From Bacteroidota bacterium (GTDB lineage: Bacteria; Bacteroidota; Bacteroidia; UKL13-3): DNA of 41,783 nt. The notes under the pieces were generated by a model that saw only the letters and a list, made by a program, of their open reading frames with translations, was not told where the DNA came from and made no database searches. Both the position numbers and the translations under genes were made by a program. The stretch is from contig CANKQY010000001.1 in assembly GCA_947485745.1 (NCBI GenBank), positions 64,742 through 106,524 of the forward strand, given 5' to 3'. Below are positions 8,124-16,031 of this stretch, one piece after another (position 1 is the first letter of the stretch; each line of letters opens with the position of its first letter).

Positions 8124-9893
8124 TTAATATTCGGTTAGTACCATGCCCGGTGCTCCAAAAAATAGAGGTGTTTGAGAGCTCCCAGAAGATAGTTTTTTAG
8201 CCGCAACATTTACATTAAGTACCAAATAGTTTTGCAACTCCTCTACTGTAATTTTTTTATCCTTATTGGTATCAGCCTCACCCTGCAATCCCAAGCATAA
8301 GAAATAAGTATATAGTCCAGACTCCGAGGCAGGATTGCCTAAAGAAGTTTCATCATTGGAGGAGGAGGAAAATACCCTAAAATTAGGATTGGTTTCCCAT
8401 GGCCTTACGTTTGCATCTTTAACCTTAATGCCCAGTGCTTTGGTACCAGTTAAATTTTCGTTGGCTCTTGTTGAACCACTGAAACAGGCATCCATTATTA
8501 CCGTTACACTTTTGGCATTTAATTTATTCAACGATTCATAAAAATTATTGATGCTATAACCACCCTCTTTTAATAAATTTATTGATCCATCAGAAGGGAA
8601 AAGATATACCTCATCTCCATTCCTATCAGGAACTCCATGACCAGAATAATAAACAAACAAATCAGTTTTGCCTGGGTCAATCATATTGGTTAGCTTACCA
8701 ATACTTGGATCAAAAGTACTTTTAAAAAACAAGCCACTCACTTGCTGATTTGTGAAGGTAATTACCTGTTCAACCCCAAGTGTAAGTTTAAAATATTTTT
8801 CAATAATTTCAGCGTCGTGGGCAGCAAATGGTGCTTTAGGCACATTGGTGTAATTTTCAACGCCAATTACAATTCCAATAGATTTATTCCTTTTAACTTT
8901 TCCTAATGCCGGTGATTCAATGTTTTTTACACTGCTGTTGTTATTAGTAAATTTATCAGATTTATACTCATATCTTGCAGTCTGCTTTTGAATTTGAGCC
9001 ATATCAGCCTTTACAGACAGCACTGCAGGTTTTGGCACTCTTTTTCCTAACTCAAGTGGTAATTGAAATTCTTTTATATTCCCGTAATTCTTTTTCTCCG
9101 TTACTGTTAAAAATAAAGGCAATTTTCCGATAACATTTACGCGTTTATTGGGGCTAATAGTTACCCAAATTTCTTTTACTTCACCGACCTTAAAATCACC
9201 AAGATCTCCAATGGCACTATGAAAATCGTTCACATAAATATTACTATCAGTTGATACTAACTTATAAGAGACTCCTAAAGCCAAATTCTGACCAAAATTA
9301 TGAATAATTAACTTGGCTCTAATTTGCTCACCAGCTTGTAAATTTCCATCCTTAATAACTGAACCCGTTCCTTCTCCTTGATCATATATATCCATACCAG
9401 CAAAAACTAACTTTGATGGTATATACTGATAAGTATTTAAATTTAGTGTGGCTTGATCCATATCAAAACCAAAATGTTCGGTGATACTAATATCAATTTT
9501 ATGCTCGTTGGTTTTAATGAAAAACCCCGCATTAATTTTCATTTCTACAACCTTGGTCTCATTTGGCCTAATTAATTTAATTAACTTACTAGATTCAATA
9601 TATAATTCAGGATCAGAAACATTTGATTTTAAACTTATTTGTAAGCCTTGAGCTGGACCACTTCCATCGTTTCTAATTTTAAGGATCAACTTCGAATTCT
9701 CCTCTGCTTCTAATATGTCATTATCATTGTCATCTACATATTGTAGTTCCACAAAAATATTTGGTGGCAAACCTCTAATATAAGGCCTACTCAAATTTAA
9801 ATCTACTGTTTTGCTTGCTCCACTGGATTGGGCATTAATAAATGATGAAACAGAAATATTTAATGCCAAAAAAAAGTAAATTATTTTTTTCAT
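8124..9893 (-). CDS. Secreted caspase-like (peptidase C14) protein
   Basis: 589 residues. Signal peptide 1-21 ends INAQ. Two beta-sandwich regions of CARDB/NPCBM-like type cover ~35-280, each introduced by an acidic loop: VDDNDNDILEAEEN near residue 53 and DGNLQAGEQ near 180. A linker (~285-340) precedes a C14 caspase fold at ~340-589. Catalytic His419 lies in FVYYSGHGVPDRNGDE and Cys470 in VTVIMDACFSGSTR, both in the canonical caspase context. DTNKDKKITVEE after the core fits the EF-hand loop spacing (D1, N3, D5, E12), so calcium dependence, as in metacaspases, is plausible. The dyad is intact, so an active protease is expected; as a member of clan CD, Arg/Lys/Asp P1 preference cannot be read from the sequence. 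It is second gene in the operon, 11 bp after the DUF4384-like gene. The substrate is unknown. Confidence 0.93.
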   Translation of the reverse strand: MKKIIYFFLALNISVSSFINAQSSGASKTVDLNLSRPYIRGLPPNIFVELQYVDDNDNDILEAEENSKLILKIRNDGSGPAQGLQISLKSNVSDPELYIESSKLIKLIRPNETKVVEMKINAGFFIKTNEHKIDISITEHFGFDMDQATLNLNTYQYIPSKLVFAGMDIYDQGEGTGSVIKDGNLQAGEQIRAKLIIHNFGQNLALGVSYKLVSTDSNIYVNDFHSAIGDLGDFKVGEVKEIWVTISPNKRVNVIGKLPLFLTVTEKKNYGNIKEFQLPLELGKRVPKPAVLSVKADMAQIQKQTARYEYKSDKFTNNNSSVKNIESPALGKVKRNKSIGIVIGVENYTNVPKAPFAAHDAEIIEKYFKLTLGVEQVITFTNQQVSGLFFKSTFDPSIGKLTNMIDPGKTDLFVYYSGHGVPDRNGDEVYLFPSDGSINLLKEGGYSINNFYESLNKLNAKSVTVIMDACFSGSTRANENLTGTKALGIKVKDANVRPWETNPNFRVFSSSSNDETSLGNPASESGLYTYFLCLGLQGEADTNKDKKITVEELQNYLVLNVNVAAKKLSSGSSQTPLFFGAPGMVLTEY

Positions 9894-9904
9894 AGGTTCA
9901 TAAA

Positions 9905-10858
9905 TTAAGGGTTGATGCTTATAATGGTAGTTTTTAATTGAATATTAGGTTCGGCTCTTCTTATTTTTTGAAGCCATCTCTGAAAATCCTCACTTGGGAG
10001 ACTCAAAGGCTCCATAATGTTACTCGGTGTTACATTACTAGTTATAGTCAAAATAGGCTTGCCTATTTCACTTTTGGGATTAAATAAAACAAAAATCTTA
10101 CTCGTTTCGGGGCTAAGTGGATTTGAAAGGTAAAAAGTTAAATCATCCACCTTATGTGGCTCGATATTTTTTGCAGATTTTGGGTCAAAAAACAAAAAGG
10201 TTTGATCTGCTTTTACTGGGTAAGAAGAAATATTCTGGTCTGCCTTATAGGGCAACATTCTATAGGTTTTTTTTTCCTCTGGAACATCGCAATAAACTGA
10301 AATATAGCCATCTTCAGGCGCCGTAAATTCTAAATACACAGATTGTTTATTGTTAAAGCTTGTTGTTTTACATTCGGTTTTTGGGCAGGCCAACAAAGCA
10401 CTTTTAAATGTAATGGGCGTTTCCTTAATTTCTCTAATTTTTCCAAAAACCTCAACGGTCATATAGGTAACCCCATCCTCATAAATTTTGCTAATCTCTG
10501 GGGGTTTAATATCCTCTACCCACTCACCATTCACCATGGTTTCAGCCATCATATTAAAAACAACCTTGCTTTCGGCGCTAGAACCGGTTCTTTCGTTTTT
10601 TATATAGGTAGAATTTCCTTGAATAATGGTTTGCCCAAAGGCATTTTCTATCGCATTGATCTTTGCCCGTTCAATACAAATGCGCTCTGCTTCCTGCTCC
10701 GACATGCTTTTCTCAATAGGCATTTTATACTCACCGTGTTCGGAAACTACTTTCTGAGAAATAGCATTAAAAGGAATGAATATTAAAAAGAAAATAATTC
10801 CCTTACAAAAAGAAGTTATTGGTTCAAATCGAAAAATAAATAAATGAGTTAGCACCAA
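9905..10858 (-). CDS. Exported DUF4384/LPP20-like protein, first gene of the caspase operon
   Basis: 317 residues. The frame begins at a TTG (10856-10858), followed at once by GTG; no ATG lies upstream of the signal peptide, so the start is non-ATG or uncertain. The hydrophobic segment GIIFFLIFIPFNAISQ (residues ~20-35) is a signal peptide. Residues ~40-145 resemble an LPP20/FlgT-N-like domain (SEQEAERICIERAKINAIEN, then Met-rich and ending TVEVFGKIREIK). Residues ~165-270 look like a DUF4384 beta domain (YLEFTAPEDGYISVYCD; KTYRMLPYKAD; FVLFNPKSE). DUF4384 proteins commonly sit beside or fuse to caspase-family genes in Bacteroidota, which fits the neighbour at 8124-9893. The exact family names are from memory. 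Confidence 0.82.
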   Translation of the reverse strand: MVLTHLFIFRFEPITSFCKGIIFFLIFIPFNAISQKVVSEHGEYKMPIEKSMSEQEAERICIERAKINAIENAFGQTIIQGNSTYIKNERTGSSAESKVVFNMMAETMVNGEWVEDIKPPEISKIYEDGVTYMTVEVFGKIREIKETPITFKSALLACPKTECKTTSFNNKQSVYLEFTAPEDGYISVYCDVPEEKKTYRMLPYKADQNISSYPVKADQTFLFFDPKSAKNIEPHKVDDLTFYLSNPLSPETSKIFVLFNPKSEIGKPILTITSNVTPSNIMEPLSLPSEDFQRWLQKIRRAEPNIQLKTTIISINP

Positions 10859-11037
10859 AATGTCTTTTTTAAATTATTAATTAATAAATTTTGAATAGTA
10901 TATTTATTTTTTGAACCAATTAAATATGTGCAATGCTTACCTAATTCCATTTCTTTAAAATCATTCTTTATAAATATTGCATTTTCACCAAATGAATTTA
11001 AAGTGGAAAAGATTAATATAATAGGTAAACAATACAC
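10849..11037 (-). pseudogene. Short ORF, possible N-terminal remnant of a 7TM-DISM sensor protein
   Basis: The frame runs from GTG (11035-11037) to TAA (10849-10851), 62 codons, overlapping the TTG start of the next gene by 10 bp. It starts with a hydrophobic signal-like segment (LPIILIFSTLNSFGENA), followed by a segment containing ELGKHCTYLI and KYTIQNLLINN, which resembles the opening of the 7TMR-DISMED2 extracellular domain of membrane sensor proteins. It then stops, far short of such a protein. Downstream sequence in other frames does not continue the domain. It may be a truncated gene, a short secreted peptide, or a chance ORF. Confidence 0.35.
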
Positions 11038-11069
11038 AATTACAATAATCAGAATTATAAAAGGAATAA

Positions 11070-11093
11070 AAAATACCTATTTCTAGGTATTTT
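11070..11093 (-). terminator. Perfect 10-bp hairpin with GAAA loop, likely terminator after tdh
   Basis: On the minus strand, AAAATACCTA and TAGGTATTTT pair over 10 bp around a GAAA tetraloop (a GNRA loop), followed directly by TTTTTT-like sequence. It lies ~145 bp downstream of the tdh stop and upstream of the caspase operon, so it probably insulates the two. The rest of 11094-11237 is AT-rich with no gene seen. Confidence 0.55.
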
Positions 11094-11237
11094 AATAAAT
11101 CAAAATTTGATTAATGTTTTACGTCAAAATCAATCATTATGAAAATAATTTTTACAAATTGCTTTCAAAATAATAATAATTAATTTAAACAAAATACAAC
11201 CTAAAAATGCTAATGGATGTCCTTTTTTACCATTTCA

Positions 11238-12170
11238 TTAGGCCAAATTATCCAACATCACTTGGGTCATGGCATCTAAATCGTACTCCAATTTCCAACC
11301 CCAATCCTTGGAGGCATGCTCGTCGTTAATGCTCTGCGGCCAACTATCAGCAATGGCTTGCCTAAAATCTGGCTTATAGGTAATGGTAAATGCTGGAATA
11401 TGCTTTCTGATACTAGCTGCTATTTGCTCAGGATTAAAACTAATGCCTGCCAAATTGTAACTACTTCTAATTTTTACCTTTTCCGCAGGCGATTGCATGA
11501 GCTCAATCGTTGCCCTAATGGCATCTGGCATATACATCATTGGCAAGGCTGTTTCTGCACTCAAAAAACATTCGTAGGTTTTATTTTTTAAAGCCTCATG
11601 ATAAATATGTACTGCATAATCTGTTGTGCCACCGCCTGGTGCGCTCTTCCAGCCTATTAAACCTGGGTACCTGATACTGCGCACATCTACACCATACTTT
11701 TGATGGTAATACTCACAATAGCGCTCACCTGCTTGTTTACTTATACCATAAATAGTATTGGGTTCCATTACTGTATATTGAGGTGTAAGTAACCTTGGTG
11801 TAGTTGGTCCGAATACGGCAATTGAACTCGGCCAATATATTTTTTTAATAATGCCCTCTTTGGCTAAATCCAACACATGAAACAAGCCATTCATGTTTAA
11901 GTCCCAGGCAAATTTAGGGTTCTTTTCTGCGGTGGCACTTAATAAGGCTGCCAGTAAATATACTTGGGTGATTTTGTACTTATTGACAATCTCTAATAAC
12001 CTATTCTTATCTAAAATATCCAGAATTTCAAATGGCTCTATTTGATGATCCATTTTTCGTACATCGCTACAAATTACATTTTCTGAACCATAATTTACCC
12101 TTAAAGATTCAGCTAACTCCAGGCCAATTTGGCCGTTTGAACCAATGATTAATATTCTTTCTGTTGACAT
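11238..12170 (-). CDS. tdh: L-threonine 3-dehydrogenase, SDR (epimerase-like) type
   Basis: 310 residues. It oxidises L-threonine to 2-amino-3-oxobutyrate with NAD+ (cytosolic threonine catabolism). It belongs to the UDP-galactose-epimerase-like SDR family, not the zinc MDR type. The Rossmann motif is GSNGQIG (residues 10-16). Catalytic Tyr141 and Lys145 lie in IYGISK. Family-typical blocks are all present: YLLAALLSATAEKNP, PSSIAVFGPTTPR, RYPGLIGWKSAPGGGTTDYAV, LPMMYMPDAIRATIELM, and RQAIADSWPQSIND followed by KDWGWK, the last two strongly specific to this enzyme. Length is normal. The usual partner Kbl is not in the window. It stands alone, with remnants on both sides and a likely terminator at 11070-11093. 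Confidence 0.96.
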   Translation of the reverse strand: MSTERILIIGSNGQIGLELAESLRVNYGSENVICSDVRKMDHQIEPFEILDILDKNRLLEIVNKYKITQVYLLAALLSATAEKNPKFAWDLNMNGLFHVLDLAKEGIIKKIYWPSSIAVFGPTTPRLLTPQYTVMEPNTIYGISKQAGERYCEYYHQKYGVDVRSIRYPGLIGWKSAPGGGTTDYAVHIYHEALKNKTYECFLSAETALPMMYMPDAIRATIELMQSPAEKVKIRSSYNLAGISFNPEQIAASIRKHIPAFTITYKPDFRQAIADSWPQSINDEHASKDWGWKLEYDLDAMTQVMLDNLA

Positions 12171-12219
12171 AGTTGATTTGAAAAGTTCGAAATTAAATAA
12201 TTCTATGGTTAATTTTCAA

Positions 12220-12390
12220 CTATGGATATCTTTTGCGAAATAAAGCCTTTAAGCGGCCTGTAAAAGGTTTTGCAGTGCCCTCTTTTGCCAAAATTATGGT
12301 TTGTTTGTTTTGAGCTAAACCCATTTCTTTCAAACTATCATAAATAGATTTTACCCAAGCAGCATAATATTCGAAGGTTAAATTCTCCGT
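12220..12390 (-). pseudogene. C-terminal remnant of an unidentified protein gene
   Basis: On the minus strand the frame between an in-frame TAA (12391-12393) and TAG (12220-12222) is open for 56 codons with no ATG near its start. The peptide has normal protein composition: FEYYAAWVKSIYDSLKEMG, NKQTIILAKEG, then a basic end FTGRLKALFRKRYP. The base composition is less AT-rich than the flanking intergenic DNA. It looks like the 3' end of a once longer gene. An adjacent frame just upstream opens with an ATG at about 12434 and reads LNGEF at the junction, so a frameshift is possible. I do not recognise the family. Confidence 0.45.
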
Positions 12391-12417
12391 TTAAGTAACA
12401 AAAAATCAGGGAGAATT
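12381..12417 (+). repeat. 8-bp inverted repeat upstream of the glycan cluster
   Basis: AATTCTCC (12381-12388) and its complement GGAGAATT (12410-12417) are separated by 21 bp. The right arm ends 37 bp before the start codon of the first epimerase gene, so it could be an operator or a 5' leader hairpin. It also overlaps the start of the remnant frame on minus. Confidence 0.35.
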
Positions 12418-12454
12418 CACAACAATTCATTAAAATTGCAGTTCTTAAGCATTC

Positions 12455-13528
12455 ATGAGCAAAAATATTTTAATTACAGGAGGAGCTGGTTTTGTGGGCT
12501 CTACCTTATCTATCGGCCTAAAATTGCGTTATCCAAACTACCGAATAATTGCTTTGGATAATTTGCGCAGAAGAGGCTCGGAACTCAATTTAAGCAGGTT
12601 GCGCGAAGCTGGTGTGGAGTTTGTACATGGCGATATTCGCAATCCAGAGGACCTAACAGAGTTCACCCAATTGGATTTTATTTTGGATGCCTCGGCTGAT
12701 CCTAGTGTATTGTCGGGCATCAACTCCCCAGTTATGCCTCTCATCAATGCCAATTTAGGCGGCACAGTTAATTGCCTTGAATTGGCTCAAAAAACAGGAG
12801 CAGCATTTATCTTTTTGTCGACCAGCAGAATATACCCAATTAGAAATTTAGAGGCAGCCGCCTTTGAAGAATTGGATACCCGATTCATTTGGAAAGATGA
12901 ACAAAGCATGCGAGGCATTTCCTCAAAAGGGGTTACAGAAGATTTTCCTCTAGAAGGAAGCAGGAGTTTTTATGGTACTACCAAATTGGCTTCTGAACTC
13001 TTGATCACAGAATACAACGAACTCAAAGGCTTAAAATCTATTATTAATAGATGCGGTGTTATAAGTGGACCCTGGCAAATGGGGAAAGTAGACCAAGGTG
13101 TTTTGGTATTGTGGTTGGCTCGCCATTATTTTAAAGGTGAATTGGGCTACATAGGTTATGGTGGAACAGGCAAGCAAATGCGTGATGTATTGCATGCTGA
13201 TGATTTACTTCATTTAATAGACCACCAAATTCATCATTTAGATGTTTATAATAACCAAACCATCAATGTTGGCGGTGGATTAGAAACCAGTTTTAGTTTG
13301 CAAGAACTAACGATGCTTTGTGAAGAGATTACTGGAAACAAAATTAGGATCAAACCAGTAATGGAAAATAGAACTGCTGATGTAAGAATTTATGTAAGTG
13401 ATTGCAGCAAGTTGAACCAAATAAATGGTGGCGCTTGGAAACCAAAGAAAAACATGAGGGATCTTGTGGCTGATACCTTTGCTTGGATGCAAGCCAATGA
13501 AAATAATTTAAAAAATATTTTAAACTAG
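12455..13528 (+). CDS. NAD-dependent epimerase/dehydratase (extended SDR)
   Basis: 357 residues. Extended SDR acting on nucleotide sugars. The NAD-binding motif is GGAGFVG (residues 9-15). The segment [14 protein letters not shown] with downstream [12 protein letters not shown] matches the CDP-paratose 2-epimerase (RfbE)-like subgroup. Catalytic Tyr173 and Lys177 lie in SFYGTTK, with Ser/Thr in FLSTSRIY. The C-terminal part ([23 protein letters not shown]) is the usual substrate-binding half. First gene of a four-gene plus-strand set; the next start is 5 bp away. The substrate cannot be read from the sequence; surface glycan or O-antigen sugar synthesis is inferred from the neighbours. Confidence 0.9.
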   Translation: MSKNILITGGAGFVGSTLSIGLKLRYPNYRIIALDNLRRRGSELNLSRLREAGVEFVHGDIRNPEDLTEFTQLDFILDASADPSVLSGINSPVMPLINANLGGTVNCLELAQKTGAAFIFLSTSRIYPIRNLEAAAFEELDTRFIWKDEQSMRGISSKGVTEDFPLEGSRSFYGTTKLASELLITEYNELKGLKSIINRCGVISGPWQMGKVDQGVLVLWLARHYFKGELGYIGYGGTGKQMRDVLHADDLLHLIDHQIHHLDVYNNQTINVGGGLETSFSLQELTMLCEEITGNKIRIKPVMENRTADVRIYVSDCSKLNQINGGAWKPKKNMRDLVADTFAWMQANENNLKNILN

Positions 13529-13533
13529 ATAGA

Positions 13534-14607
13534 ATGAATATTGCTGTTGTAACTGGAAGTAGCGGATTAATTGGAGGTGAATCTGTAGAATTTTTTACCG
13601 AGAAATTTGATTTGGTTATTGGTATTGACAATAATCTACGGTCGTACTTTTTTGGTGCAGATGGTTCTACACTTTGGAACAAAAGTAGGTTGGAAGAAAA
13701 ATACCCAAACTTTAAATCATACGATATTGATATTAGAAATTATGATGGATTAGAAAAAGTGTTTCAAGAGTTTGGCAAAGACATCAAACTTATTGTACAT
13801 GCGGCTGCGCAACCAAGTCATGATTGGGCTGCCAAAGAGCCGCTCACAGATTTTGGCGTAAATGCAACAGGCACTTTAAATATGTTGGAGCTAACCAGGT
13901 TAAATTGCCCAGAAGCGGTATTTATATTTACTTCTACCAACAAAGTTTATGGCGATACCCCTAATTTTTTACCACTGGTAGAATTAGAAAAACGCTGGGA
14001 GATAGATGAAACGCATGCCTACTTTAAAGATGGTATTGATGAACAAATGAGCATAGACCAAACCAAACACAGTGTATTTGGTGCCAGCAAAGTTGCTGCA
14101 GATATCATGGTTCAAGAATATGGCAAATATTTTGGCATGAAGACAGGTGTTTTTAGAGGTGGTTGTTTAACTGGGCCTAACCACAGCGGCGCACAATTAC
14201 ACGGTTTCTTGGCTTATTTAATGAAATGTGCCATTAGCGGAAATCACTACACCATATTTGGCTACCAAGGCAAGCAGGTTCGTGACAATATTCACAGTGC
14301 AGATTTGGTCAATATGTTTTGGCATTTTTATCAAAACCCTCGCATGGGTGAGGTTTATAATGCTGGTGGCGGCAGATTTGCCAATTGTAGTATGCTTGAG
14401 GCGATTGATTGGTGCGAAAAAATTAGTGGCAACAAAATGAGCTATAGCTACAGTGAAACCAATCGCATTGGCGATCACATATGGTATATAAGCGATGTCA
14501 ACAAATTTAAACTACACTACCCTACTTGGAATTGGAAGTATAATTTGGAAGATACTTTGGTTGAAATGCACGACAGGATGAACGATAGAATGATGCTTAA
14601 AGATTGA
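13534..14607 (+). CDS. NAD-dependent epimerase-like SDR with Phe in the YxxxK motif
   Basis: 357 residues, extended SDR. NAD motif GSSGLIG at residues 8-14. [38 protein letters not shown] and [14 protein letters not shown] match CDP-paratose/tyvelose epimerase-like proteins. The canonical catalytic Tyr is Phe182 (VFGASK) while Lys186 is kept. I believe related proteins with FGASK exist, so this may be a conserved subgroup rather than a mutation, but its chemistry may differ from a classical epimerase. It is 5 bp after the first epimerase gene and 10 bp before the methyltransferase gene. Same length as its upstream neighbour but divergent in sequence, so the pair is not a recent duplication. 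Confidence 0.88.
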   Translation: MNIAVVTGSSGLIGGESVEFFTEKFDLVIGIDNNLRSYFFGADGSTLWNKSRLEEKYPNFKSYDIDIRNYDGLEKVFQEFGKDIKLIVHAAAQPSHDWAAKEPLTDFGVNATGTLNMLELTRLNCPEAVFIFTSTNKVYGDTPNFLPLVELEKRWEIDETHAYFKDGIDEQMSIDQTKHSVFGASKVAADIMVQEYGKYFGMKTGVFRGGCLTGPNHSGAQLHGFLAYLMKCAISGNHYTIFGYQGKQVRDNIHSADLVNMFWHFYQNPRMGEVYNAGGGRFANCSMLEAIDWCEKISGNKMSYSYSETNRIGDHIWYISDVNKFKLHYPTWNWKYNLEDTLVEMHDRMNDRMMLKD

Positions 14608-14617
14608 TCATAAAAAT

Positions 14618-15268
14618 ATGAATTACGATAGAATATACGAATACCGCTTTAAGGGCGTAGATAGAAACAAAAAACTTTCTACTTGGAAAATAATTGCAGA
14701 ATTTATTCATACTAAGTTGGGCAAACCTACTACTATGATTGACCCTGCAGCAGGGGATTGTGAGTTTATCAACCAAGTTCCAGCCAAAGAAAGGTGGGCC
14801 GTAGATATGGGCGAACATACCCAACGTGCAGCACAAGAGGGTATAAAAGTTGTGATTGGAAACAACTTAGAAGTTGACCTCCCTAAAAATTATTTTGAAG
14901 GGGTATATGTTTCCAATTTCTTAGAACATTTGCATAGCCAAGAAGATGTGGCAAATTTCTTGGAGCGCATGTTCAGTATCTTAAAACCTGGTGGTAAAAT
15001 TGCCATCATGGGTCCTAATTTCAAGTATTGCTCAGCTAATTATTTCGACTTTGCAGATCACACTGTAATACTAACAGAATTAGGAGTTGCAGAACATTTA
15101 TATGGTGCTGGTTTTGAAGTAACAGAAATACATGATCGCTTTTTGCCCTTGAGCTTTAGAGGTAAAATTCCGGTTACAGATTTTCTTGTAAAGCTATATT
15201 TTCAAATGCCATTTGCTTGGCGTTTTATGGGTAAGCAATTTTTATTGGTAGCACAAAAACCACGCTAG
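14618..15268 (+). CDS. Class I SAM-dependent methyltransferase
   Basis: 216 residues. Motif I is MIDPAAGDCEFI (a DxxxGxxxF variant), followed by the acidic AVDMGE, the motif-II/III region GVYVSNFLEHLHS, and the LKPGGKIAIMGPN strand typical of Methyltransf_11/25 type enzymes. No signal peptide. It lies 10 bp after an SDR gene and 6 bp before a GT2 gene, so a role in methylating a sugar or lipid-linked glycan is likely but not proven. Confidence 0.85.
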   Translation: MNYDRIYEYRFKGVDRNKKLSTWKIIAEFIHTKLGKPTTMIDPAAGDCEFINQVPAKERWAVDMGEHTQRAAQEGIKVVIGNNLEVDLPKNYFEGVYVSNFLEHLHSQEDVANFLERMFSILKPGGKIAIMGPNFKYCSANYFDFADHTVILTELGVAEHLYGAGFEVTEIHDRFLPLSFRGKIPVTDFLVKLYFQMPFAWRFMGKQFLLVAQKPR

Positions 15269-15274
15269 TTAACC

Positions 15275-16009
15275 ATGAAATTAAGTGTTGTTATCCCAGC
15301 CTATAATGAGGCATTGAGCATAGGTGAAACTTTAGAAGATTTGTACGCCAAATTAACAAAAGCAGGAATAACACATGAGATTGTTGTGGTGAATGATAAC
15401 TCAAAAGACAATACATTAGAGGTTTTGCATAAGCTTCAATTGGGAATTCCTTCATTGGTAATTTACACCAATACTGGTAGAAACGGCTTTGGTTATGCTG
15501 TGCGGTTTGGATTAGAGAAATTTACTGGAGATTGTGTGGCAATCATGATGGCCGATTTAAGTGACTCGCCTGATGATTTGATTTTATTTTACCACAAACT
15601 ACAAGAAGGTCATGATTGCGTTTTTGGAACAAGGTGGAGCAAAGGAGGTAAAGTGTATGATTATCCTTTCCATAAATTATACCTCAACCGTTTGTTCAAC
15701 AATATTGTGCGCATCCTATTTGGCATAAGGTACAACGATGTTACCAATGCCTTTAAATTATACAAAAAAGAAACCATTGAAGGCGTGAAACCTTTTATAT
15801 CTCCTCACTTCAATTTAACCGTTGAAATTCCATTAAAAGCAATTATTAGAGGCTATACTTATACTGTATTACCAAACAGTTGGACCAATAGAAAGCATGG
15901 TGTATCTAACTTAAAAATAAAAGAAATGGGTAGCCGGTATTTCTTTATTTTGATGTATTGCCTCATAGAAAAGTTTTTTGCTAGGGGCGATTTTAATAAA
16001 AAGTGGTAG
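15275..16009 (+). CDS. Family 2 glycosyltransferase (dolichol-phosphate-mannose-synthase-like)
   Basis: 244 residues. GT-A fold: VVIPAYNEALSIGETLEDL at the start, VVVNDNSKDNT, and the metal-binding region MMADLSDSPDD with Asp94 at the DxD-like position, as in DPM1-like enzymes that transfer sugar to a polyprenyl phosphate. FKLYKK and FNLTVEIPLKA follow the usual order. The C-terminus is short and has at most one weak hydrophobic stretch, so it lacks the extra membrane domain of some relatives. Last gene of the plus-strand set; the convergent membrane-protein gene ends 22 bp away. Confidence 0.9.
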   Translation: MKLSVVIPAYNEALSIGETLEDLYAKLTKAGITHEIVVVNDNSKDNTLEVLHKLQLGIPSLVIYTNTGRNGFGYAVRFGLEKFTGDCVAIMMADLSDSPDDLILFYHKLQEGHDCVFGTRWSKGGKVYDYPFHKLYLNRLFNNIVRILFGIRYNDVTNAFKLYKKETIEGVKPFISPHFNLTVEIPLKAIIRGYTYTVLPNSWTNRKHGVSNLKIKEMGSRYFFILMYCLIEKFFARGDFNKKW

Positions 16010-16031
16010 TGCTTTAAAAGGAAATAACTAT

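Noticed and set aside
10343-10786. Plus-strand ORF of 147 codons
   Set aside because: Antisense to the DUF4384-like gene, which has a clear signal peptide and operon context; Phe/Asn-rich composition is typical of a shadow frame.
11094-11237. Possible further gene between the tdh stop and the hairpin
   Set aside because: Very AT-rich, no frame with a start and protein-like composition; only a small inverted repeat (ATCAAA/TTTGAT) is seen.
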